A stretch of 50,911 nucleotides of DNA, taken from assembly GCA_902776615.1 (NCBI GenBank), contig CACYQU010000009.1, positions 1 through 50,911 of the forward strand. The letters run 5' to 3'. The position numbers were made by a program, and so were the translations under genes. This DNA comes from an uncultured bacterium. GTDB lineage: Bacteria > Verrucomicrobiota > Kiritimatiellia > RFP12 > UBA1067. This document shows, one piece after another, positions 24,611 through 35,100 of the stretch (the stretch's first letter is position 1; every line of letters starts with the position of its first letter). Under the pieces are notes generated by a model that searched no databases, had not been told where the DNA came from, and saw only the letters and a list, made by a program, of their open reading frames with translations.

Positions 24611-26149
24611 TCAACTCCTCTCTGTTTTTTTGTTGTTCGAGAAAATCAGCGCGTAGGCCAGCACCACCGCAAAGCAGATCGCAGGCACCGCGAACGACGC
24701 CCTGAGCGAGGTCTGCGAAAGCTTGAGGTTGACGTCCCACGCGGTATCGAAGCCGGATACGAGGCGGCACCACACGCTCTGCGTGTCGCCGATTATGCGG
24801 GCCATCCAGGGCGTTATGACGGCGCCGCCGAGAATCGCCATTATCAGGCCCGAGGCCCCGAGCTTGAGGGCCTTCCGGTCGAGACCGCCAAGGGCAATTC
24901 CGTATATCGTCGGGAACATGAGCGACATGAAGCCGCTCATCGCCACAAGGCAGAGTATGTTCGCCGAGAAGGGAAGCCCGCCGGCGGCAAACACGACTTT
25001 CGTCGGCAGATACATCACGCCGGCGCAGCACGCTATCGCGCCGACGGCAAACGCGGCCATCATCTTCGCGGGGTTCAGATACTTCATGAGCCACGTCGCG
25101 ACCCAGCGGCAGACGATGAAGAGCGAAATCGCCATCGTGTAGTAGAGCGCCCCCTGCGCCGGCGTGACGCCAAGCTCCTTCTGGCAGTACACGTTGAGCC
25201 ATGTCCACGCGGCTATCTGCACGCCGACGTAAAAGAACTGGGCGACGACGCCGAACCAGTAGCGGGGCGTCACGAGAAGAGTCGCCAGCACCGTGCGGTA
25301 GTCTTTGGCGAGAATCGTGTATACGAGCGGACCTGTTACGCCGCACAGCACCCAGAGTATCTTGTCCATATCCGGGAAAATGAAGTAGAGCGCCGTCATG
25401 GGAACCACCGAGAACGCAAGCGCCGCGCCGACGTGCGAAAGCGCCGAACGCGAAGGCGCAACCTCCCCCTCGCGCCTCGCCAGGAAGAAGAACCATATCA
25501 GCGCCGCGACCGCGCAAAGCCCGACGTAAGGCGCGCAGACCCAGAAAAGCTCCTTGTCGATGATGCCCTTGAGAACTTCCGGCGCCATTTGCGCGCGCTC
25601 CCCGGCGGTTGCGGGATCGAGGTGGGAAAGGATGAGCTGCTGCGCGAGGACTATGCCGCACATGGAGCCGACGGGGTTGAACATCTGTGCGAAGTTGAGG
25701 CGGCGGACGGCAGTCGCCCCGTCGCCCAGCGAGAGGACGTACGGATTGCACGTAGTCTCGAGAAGCGAACATCCGCCGGCGACGATGAAGATGGCGATGA
25801 AGTAGATGTCGAAACTCTGGGCGATGCACGCGGGTATGTACAGGAGCGCGCCGGTTATGTATATCGCAAGCCCGATAAGCACGCCCTTTCTGTAGCTCAG
25901 CTCCTCGGCGAGAACCGCCGCGAATATCGCGAGAACCGCGTATGCGCCGTAGAACGCAACCTGCACAAGCCCCGCGCGGGACTGGTCCATGGTGAAGATG
26001 CGCTGGAACGCAGGCACCAGATTGTCGGTCATGTTGTTCAGCAAGCCCCAGAGAGCAAAACAGCTCACGAGCATTGCGAACACGGGCAGATGCTTTTTGG
26101 GGACAAGCGCCACCCCGGCTTTCGTCGTGGAAGTCTCGGATTTCATCAT
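24611..26149 (-). CDS. fucP: L-fucose:H+ symporter-like MFS transporter
   Basis: 512 residues, about 12 membrane helices. [18 protein letters not shown] near residue 31, with the acidic residue that binds substrate/proton in FucP, and [17 protein letters not shown] with [11 protein letters not shown] in the middle are FucP-type motifs. The name is supported by direct linkage to fucI. Two tandem ATGs (26149, 26146); the first lies 1 nt after the predicted +1. Its length is above E. coli FucP (438), mostly from longer loops. Confidence 0.9.
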   Translation of the reverse strand: MMKSETSTTKAGVALVPKKHLPVFAMLVSCFALWGLLNNMTDNLVPAFQRIFTMDQSRAGLVQVAFYGAYAVLAIFAAVLAEELSYRKGVLIGLAIYITGALLYIPACIAQSFDIYFIAIFIVAGGCSLLETTCNPYVLSLGDGATAVRRLNFAQMFNPVGSMCGIVLAQQLILSHLDPATAGERAQMAPEVLKGIIDKELFWVCAPYVGLCAVAALIWFFFLARREGEVAPSRSALSHVGAALAFSVVPMTALYFIFPDMDKILWVLCGVTGPLVYTILAKDYRTVLATLLVTPRYWFGVVAQFFYVGVQIAAWTWLNVYCQKELGVTPAQGALYYTMAISLFIVCRWVATWLMKYLNPAKMMAAFAVGAIACCAGVMYLPTKVVFAAGGLPFSANILCLVAMSGFMSLMFPTIYGIALGGLDRKALKLGASGLIMAILGGAVITPWMARIIGDTQSVWCRLVSGFDTAWDVNLKLSQTSLRASFAVPAICFAVVLAYALIFSNNKKTERS

Positions 26150-26156
26150 GTTGCGT

Positions 26157-26165
26157 ATTATACCA
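26157..26165 (-). promoter_or_regulatory. Extended -10 promoter of fucP-fucI (leaderless)
   Basis: Minus strand TGGTATAAT; predicted +1 at about 26150, next to ATG 26149. No operator-like repeat is evident. Confidence 0.75.
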
Positions 26166-26194
26166 TAACCCCGCCTGCGGTGCTTTCAACCGGG

Positions 26195-29100
26195 CTACCT
26201 TGGTTTTGCGGGGAGAACTTTCACGCGGAAGAATCCGCTAGGTTTCTCGCTGCGGTCGCGCGGCGAACCCCTGACCTTGTGGCTCGTCCCCTCCGCACGC
26301 TCGAACGAGCGGACGTCGTTCTCGAACAACACACCGCCGCCCAGCGCGTCCGAAACCTCGTAGCCGTACCAAAGGCCCCGAATTGCGTTGGAAATCGTGA
26401 CGCTCACCGTCGTGTTGCCGTCATTGTCCTCCTCTACCTCGACCGGCTCGCCCTCCTCGACATGCCCGGCGACAATCGGGGCCGCCACGGTCTCGGGGTT
26501 CGCAACGACTGCGGCCTTGTATTTGCCTGGGCTCCCTTCGACCGGCTCGGCGACGACTTTCAGATACTGCGCGTCAAGTCCGGCGGTGATGTCATCGTCG
26601 CTCAGGGCAGGCTTTGCGTTCGCGACAAGTTCGTCCGCCGCCTCCTGGCTGTCGGCGGCAAAGGGCTCGCTCGACCCTCCGTTGTTCGGAAGCGCCTCGT
26701 GCCACTGCGAATCGCTTGCAACTCTTGCATCGATGGAATCGCACACAAGATATCCGCCTTTGCCGTACGCAAGAGGGAAGTTCTTCTGCGTCACCTTGAG
26801 CGATTGGCAGACCGAGCCGTACTTGTCGTAGATCGCGATCTGCTGCTTGTTGTTCTGAATCTTCTCCCAACCCTTGTCGGAGTAGTCCGCTTGGCTCGCA
26901 GTCCACGACTTAAGCGGCGCGATGCTGCCCTTGCCCTTCTTGTTCTCAAGCGTAACGTGGCAGTGCGCCGTGCCATCTTCGGGGTCGCCCTGCTTCAAGA
27001 AGCACACCGTCACTCCCGCAAGATCAAGCGTGACGGCATCGGAAATGTTCGTGAGCGTGAACCATTCGCCAGCGTCGCCGTCGCCGTCAAGTGTGTTCCC
27101 GTAGAAGGAATGGAGCCGCAGATACTTGAGCTCGTCAGTCTGCGGAATCGCCGAATACACAAGCGCGCCGTCCGCATCATAAAGAGCGACCGGACCCGCG
27201 CCGGTGAACGTGGCGTTGCCGACGATGACCTGGTCCGTCAGCTCGTCGGAGTGCGACGTCACGTATGCACGGCGGTCGGCCACTACATAGATGGAGTCGT
27301 TTGCATCGCAGACAGTGCCAGCGGGGAAGGTGAAGTCGACCGAGAACGCAAGCCGCCATCCGCTCATGTCGACTACTTCATCATTGGCGTTGCGGATGAC
27401 GACAACCTCCGTATCGTAGAGCTGCCCCGCAACGCCAAGCGCTTCGGCATCAGCCGCGTCAAGCGCCGTGAGGTTGGATATGGAGATATTCGGAGCGAGC
27501 GTCTCAACCGGGCTTTGTGCCTTGGGGATACCTGCGTTGAGGTTCGAACCGTAGCCGACTTCCTTCGCCGTGTTGGTGACGGAGTGCGTCACATACAGAT
27601 GCTCGCGGCGCGGCACTACATAGTTGTCCCAGATGTCCTGAATGCCCGCATCCATGTTCGCCGGACGACCGTTGCTCGGCCACACGTCGATTGCGTAGTC
27701 AGAGCCGTTGTTCGGCCATTTGGCGAGATCGAGCGCGGCGTCGGTGCGCATCAAATCGGCCATCTCGCGCATCTTCGCCATGAAAGGCGTATCGCCCTCG
27801 GCTGTACCCGGCGACTTCAATTCCTGATCCATCAGTGTCCTCAAACGGCGCAGATAGAGGCGGCGGAACTTGGCGGACTGCAAGACCGACTCGAAGCCGT
27901 CATTGCCGTAATTTATTGTTGAAGTCATCGCGGATGACGAGTAGCATCTTACACGATTGCCGCCATATAACGGATGGCACTTGAACCAGTCATCCTGTGC
28001 CTTGAGGCCCGAAGCGCCCATACCGCCATCACGATAATGCTGTCCGAACGTCAGGTTGAAGTCGTAGCCTAGCGGCATCCACGTTCCCGTGCCGCGAGCG
28101 CCCTCCTTCATATCCGGGTTGTCGTAGTAGATGCAGACATTCGCCCAAACGTCATCCATCTCCTGCGTAATGCGCGCCGAGGCGAAATAGTTCAGCCACG
28201 CGGGGAGGTTGAACTTCTGGACGACGAACTTCGTGAGCGCGGCGTTGTCGAGACCGTCAGACCCTCCATCCGGCGAACTGGATACCTGCTGCGCCGCGGT
28301 TATCTTGGAGCGCAGCTCGTTCTGAAGCACCGTGATGTCGCTTTCGTTTTCATCGTCCGGCGTTTTCTTTTCAATGCCCCCTGCGGTCGTGCCCGAACCG
28401 CTCTTCAGCGTCCCGACGTTCTTGTAACTGTAGCCGAACTTGTCGAGTCCGTAAACATCCTCGACAAGCTCGTCCGTAAAACGCTCGGAGTTGAATGCGA
28501 GCTGGTAGAACTCGCCGTTCAGGTTGCAGCGCACCGGGAAGTCGAACGGCACGAGGTTGCCCATCTTCTTCCACAGCCAGAACGCGACCATCTGGCGCAT
28601 GCAGCTCGGGTCTGCGAACTCGCTGATGAGCGAAGTCTTGCGAATCTCCTCTATCGGCTCGCCCGTCACACTGTCCACCATCGTAAGCGGATGGGACTTT
28701 GCAAAGCGGAGGCCGTGCCCCTTCTTCGTGAACCCGGCGGAGGTGTTTCCGCGAAGGTCGATTCGCACATAGTCGTAGTAGTTGGAAGTGGACGAATCGT
28801 ATATCGCCACACGCGCCTGGTTCGGGACCTTGGAGCGATCCTGCTTGTCGGCATCGACATCCATCTGCGTCAGGTGGTTGCCGCTCGCGAACATGTGCCA
28901 GGTCGGCAGCATCGCGCTCATCTGCGTCGCTGGGTCAGGCTCGACAATTGTGCCGTACCACTCGTATCCGTCGTCTGGGTTGTTGAAGCTGGGCGAAGTC
29001 CATCCCACTCCTTCGCCGTCGGTAATCAGCACCTTCCACTGCATAAGATGCCCGGCGGCAGGGAAGTAGACCGCCGGAATCGTCGCAGTGTACTGGTCGC

Positions 29101-32100
29101 CCCAGTTTTCGACAGCATTCTTCGTAGTGATGTCGATATCGTTGGTGACGAGCGTCGAATCGTCCAGGTCTTTGCGGAACACGAACTTCAGCGACTGTAT
29201 CTTGTCGGCGGCGCGCGGCGTAAACGTTCCGTCGGGATTCATCACGCCGTTGACCGGCAGCGTCACGACATAGTTCTCGCCCGGCGTGGCCGGCGGGGTC
29301 GGCACCGCGAACTCGTTTGCCAAATCGGTCTTCTTCTGCCCCTTCTTCTCATAGAGCGGGCCGACGTTCGGGCCAATGCGCTTAAGTCCGTCCGTAGACG
29401 TGTTCGCCCTGCCGCGCGTCGGCGTGGGGCAGAGCCAGCGGCGCGTGCCTTCGCCTTCCGCCGCATCGCCGACGATGATCGACCAACCCTCGGGCAAGTC
29501 GCTGGGGATGACGACGGTATCGACGACCGTGCCGCTGTCAGAGTCGCCTCCCGGCGCATGGTAGAGGCGGACGTATGGCGACTTCTTCGGATTCACCTTG
29601 TCGCCCCATACGAGGATGTTGTGTAGATCGGTGCCCATGACCATCGGCTTGCCGTCGAATGTGCCGTGTTCAAACGCACTCACCGTCTGGTCCTTGCTGT
29701 TCGAATAGCGTTCGGACGTGTAGAATATCGCACGGCTGCGCGGCGGCACAAGGCGGGACGGAAAGTTGCCAAAACCCGCCGGATCAGTCTTCTTGCCGCG
29801 GTTCACGCGGATGAAGCGGTAGTCGGCAAGGTCGGCCCACTTGTCGGACGTATTCTCTACCTCTACCCAGCCACTTTCAAGTCCATTCACGTCCATCCCC
29901 TCCATGCCATTCAACGTCTTCGCGTCCGTCGGCTTCGGCATGATCTCGCTGATCCTCAGCACGCACGCGTTCGTTACCTCAGGTTCAATCCCACCGGTTG
30001 TCCTGTATAGGTCAAATACGGCAAGTTGATTCGCTATCGGTTCGCCCGAATAATCTACAAGGAAGTCAAAAGGCGTGAATACGCGCGCGGCAGAAGACGC
30101 AGAAGACAACGCACTGGAATTGTCCGGGCCAAAATCGGTATCGACTGCAAATATCTTCATGCCGGCTATCGGGTAAGTTCCAGCAGAGTCGCTTCCGAAC
30201 GACACTGTTTTCGACACCAGATGAAGATTGTTATTACCCGTCCATTTTATGCCGGCGTCAGATGCGACTTCTACTCCGTCAAGATAGAGCTTTGCACCGC
30301 CCTGTGTCTCGTAGGCAAGCGTCCAGAGATGAATTCCAGAAACATCGAGTACGCTAGATTTGACAGATGATGCCGTCTTGGCCTTGTTGTCATAGTATAT
30401 TATGAACGTGCCATCGCCGTTGGCATAAGCATAGACCCTGTGTTCGTTCGAACCCCTTGCATCGACAATTCCAACGAGAGCCCCTTCGGCTCCGTCCGGC
30501 AGCTCCGCGAGGACGCTCGCAACGACGGCGTTCGTGCTGCCAAAGTCGAGTGTCTGCGTAATGCCAGTCTCGTCGAGGACGAGACCATCGACGTGTGAGT
30601 CCGGCACTTTCGTCGCATCCTGCGGAAACGACCAAGACACTTCGTCGCTTGTCGAAGAGTGAGCGCACTCAATATTCGCAAGGACGATATCCTTGAGCCA
30701 CACGGCATCGTCGGCCTCGGGCGTTCCATCCTTGTAGTCCTCAGAATCATTCATCGCAAAGCGCTGCGAAAACACGAACGTCACCTCGTGCGTTCCCGCA
30801 GGGATGTCAACCTGCGCAGCACTCCAGCTATTCGTGCATTCTGTCTGCGTCAATACCGGCGAATCATCCAAGAGCACATCGAAGTGCGAATAGTTGTTGT
30901 CGGCTATCGTCGTGCCGCCGAAGTACGACTTGTGCTTGAACGAAAGGCGCTTCGGGCCAACTATCGTCGCCTTGAGCGGCGTCGTGCACTGATATGTGTA
31001 GTCGGTCTGCTTGTAGCTGCGAATTGAATCCCCTTCTGTTGTCCAAGGATACTTATTGCTAGTCTGCCACAATCCTTCCGATGGAATATTGGCTAGCTTG
31101 TAGAATTGGACTGTGCGCGTAGGCGACATTACACTGTCTTTCAAATAGGCCACCTTTAGCGTCTTGTCTGCTTTGATATTGAGCGAAACAGCCGACTGCG
31201 TTGCCCAGGCCATATCATTGTCTTTCGTTGGCTCGCTGCCATCCAAGGTATAATATAATGTCGCCCCCTCGACAGGAGCCGCAACCGTTACTTTAATCGA
31301 ATCCTTGAAGACGCACCCAGAAACTATCTTGTCTCCGAATTCGTCGGTAACCATCGTCTCATCTCCATACGGTTTGACGCTATCACGCCATTGCGCTACA
31401 TAACGGCACGTCTCCCGCAAGACTCTGGCGTTATCGTTGTCTGCGTTACCGAGCGTAAATCCAAACTCTCCCGACGATGTAGAGAAGTAAGGCGAGGGAT
31501 GTGCGTAAACATCCGTTCCGTCAACATCGTAAGCCATAATGGTATGACGCTTGGTCTCACCATCCATGAAGTAGTACCCGCGCCCGTAACTGAATGGCGA
31601 ATTGGCCTCACTCTGCGCTCTCGCATGCCCGCACCCCATGTTGTGCGCATTTTCGTGGATCATTGTATGCTGGGTGCCAGTATCTACCGCCACAATGCTG
31701 CAAACGCTAAATGCATCATCGTGGCACCCTGCCACATCAGTATTGGAAGTAAGCGGCGAACTGTTCCCCAGCGTCGCGCCACTAGTATTGACAAGCAGCG
31801 TCACGGTATCTGCCCCATACAGCTCGCGCATTGCCCGTAAGGTTACCGCCGCACCATCCCCTTCCGAAACCATAGCCGGCGCGGTGTCGATATTGTCATA
31901 CGTACCAGACACCTTGCAAACGCCTGCCAATCTATAGGAATAGCATGTGTCCAATTTATTGGTAGCGAGGATATCATTCATCTTGTCGATTTGCTGTTGC
32001 GCAAATTCTTCCAGCGACCTTTCGCCCATATATGTTACCGCTCCATTGTCATATGCTACCAGCACATCCACAACTGGCAAACGGGTCTGATACTCAACAT

Positions 32101-35100
32101 AATTAGGGTCATACTTGTAGCAAAGTTGCGTTGTAGAGTTGCCAAAAACCGCTTTGTAACCTGCGGGCTGCATCTCTAGCTTGTCAATGTTGGCAAAACC
32201 GCCATTCGCGGTCAACATCGGAATCGCGCCATCTTCAGCAGGATTGTCCAAGACAATCCTAAGCTTCGAGCAATCCAGCGAAACCGATCCTGTTATGCTC
32301 AATGCCGCGCCGTTCGCAATCGTCACGGTTGAATTGTTCACGCTCACGCTGGCCACAGTCAACGAATTGGAAAGCAGAAGTCCCGCATCTTGAATATTTA
32401 GATTTGCCGTAGAGAAACCAGATACATCGCAGTCCGCGCCAATTGCCAGATAGCCGTTGTTAACCGTAACGCCTGCTCCGTCCGACTTGGTCGAGAGCGA
32501 GCCAGTGACAACCGCAGAAACAGGATTCCACTGGTCGCCAAACATGGAATCGCTCGCACACTTCAGATTCTTGACGGCAAGCGATCCACAAAGTTTCGCA
32601 CCGCTCCCGTCAAGCGTCACAACTCCGTCGCCCGTGATTGCACCCGAGCCTGTGAGCCTAGCCCCGCTCGCTACGGTATACGCCCCGGCGTTCTCGTGCT
32701 CGGCGTTCAGTGCGAGCGTCATTCCTCCGCCGATTTCCGTAGCCCCACTATAGGTAAGCGCCTCGTCGCCGAAACCATTTTGCACATAAGTCCCCTCACC
32801 CGACAGCTTGATTCCGCCTGTCGAAGTCGAATTACCTACATATACCACATTGTTGACAAGGCATGCATTATTCGAGAATTTGAACGAAGGGCTCCCGTCC
32901 CTCATATACACATACTTGGCATCTGTGGTGGCTGATATGTCGCAGTCCAGCGAAGAATCCGCAGATACGTTCAGCGTCAAGCCATTCATCAAATCAAGTC
33001 CTCGACGACTGCTTGCGCCTTTCAGCAGTATGCTTCCGCCAGCAAAATTCACTGTTCTTCTCAGGCTGTCGCGAGTATTGAATGTTACTGTGCCGCCTTG
33101 TCTAATCGTCAATGTGCTGTTGCCTACATTATATCCTGTCACATCACCTTTTTCAAAAACCAGATTGCCACCATTTTCTACATCAAGTTGCAAACTACCA
33201 AAAAGCCCTTTTCCACCATTGGCATCTCCGGTAAATCTAACTGTACCTTCACCGATAATGAATTTAGATGTATTCCAGTATGTGCCGGTATTGTTGAACT
33301 TTTCAAAAGTCTGCGTCTTACCATTGCCAGGCGCAACTCTTAGCGTCGATGCCGCGCCTACAACGATAGGCGTACTGGGACTGAATGTTGCCGATGAGGA
33401 TGTTGCGTTTGGTCCAAACGGAGCATTGAACGCATATGTCTTCCCGGCTGCCACCGTGAATGAATCCGCCTCCAGTTTCACGGGAACATTGAATGTTACA
33501 TTACCGGAAGGACTGAAGTTTGCGTCCGGAAATGTAATGCTCGCATTATCGTCGCCCTTGTCAAACGTATAGGCTGTTGTCGTAGCGTTAAATGCGACAG
33601 TGCCCGGCACGACTTCGCCTTTTACTGTTACGGTGGACGATGAATTGCCAGAAAGATTGCCGAATGTAACGGATGGAGAAAGACCGTTCTCGAAAGAGTT
33701 TGCTGAATCGTTCCACGAAAGTACGGCAGAATCGCTCATCCAGCGGCCGTCTCCGCTCTGCCCGGCTTCGCCGGACCATGCAAGTGGAACGCTGTCAACA
33801 AACGAAACGCTCTTCAGGAAAAGACCATGTGTGCCGCTTACTGGCTTTGAAGAGTTTTGACCGTACACAAAACGCACATCATGTGTTCCCGCTGGGATAG
33901 AAACTTTTCGTGTAACATCGGCTGAAGATCCGCTCGCATCCAACATCAATTCTTCGCCGTCAATTGTGACACTAAAGGAACTACCGTTGAGGAAAGCTGT
34001 CTTATATGTAAACTCCATAAGCTTTGGTCCATCCACCAAAGTGCCTAGCCATGTTGAATTGTGCAAGGGACCTGTGCCAAAGTTGTAGTTGAATATATAG
34101 GTTTGTGCGCTCTGCCCCCATTCGTTCTGCGGTGAACCTGACCAGATACGTGTGGAATCGCCAAGCCATGTGCTCATGTCCACTCCGCCCTTGTTTCTCG
34201 TCTTGTAGTTCGATATCGCCACGGCGCTGGTTTTGCCATCCACATCAACCGCTATTGCCTTTATTGTCGCATTGCCGCTGACGGCGATTGGAGCGGTGTA
34301 GAGCGATGATTTGGCGGTTGGAGTCGATCCGTCGGTTGTGTAGTAGATTGTCTGGCCGTCACAATCTGTATAAAGAGTCACGTTTATGGTGTTATTGAAC
34401 GAGGCGACGTCACGAGGCGAAAGAATCACTTCTGTCGGATTATCAACCAGTTGCAGGTCATCAAGCCACACGCCAGAATCTAAGTAATGATAATTTCCCT
34501 GTGAATAAACTACGGCTACCCTGTGGAGCCCCGAAGGTATGTCAACATAATCCCTGCGCCATGTCATACTTGACTCAGAGGTCGCAAAAGTTTCCCCTCC
34601 TTCACATACGACCGAAAAGCGTCCCCAGATATTATATCCCTCAGACTGTGAACCAAAATTGGATTTGTGGCGAAAATACAAACGTTTAGGTCCTGCTATC
34701 TCCGTTGCAATGTACGAGACCTTGTCAGCACCATATGCTTCCCCAAATGTATAGTTATGCAACACCGTTGCAGTTCCGTTAGTCCAGTCAGTGGTTGACA
34801 CTGTCTGCCAGGGATAGTCGCCGCTCGTTTCCCAAACAAGTCCTTCGGAGCCTGGGAATGCAGGAATAGATCCTTTGACAAGTCTCACGGAACGCACAGA
34901 TTGCGCCACTCCGTCAACCACTATCGAAGCCGTCAATGTTGTTGTATCTGTTACTGTAATAGTCGAATAAGGGTTATATGGCAATGATTGAGTATTTGGC
35001 GTTGTCCCGTCACTCGTCAAATATATCTTCGCCTCCGAATACTTGCTGTCAACCGAAAGAACAACTTTCATGCTGTTCTCGAAAATGCGGCCGTTTCTAA

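Noticed and set aside
24335-27922. 1195-residue open frame antisense to fucI, fucP and the giant gene
   Set aside because: The frame has Arg/His/Glu-rich low-complexity composition, no recognisable domain and overlaps three well-supported genes on the other strand; typical of GC-rich codon bias.
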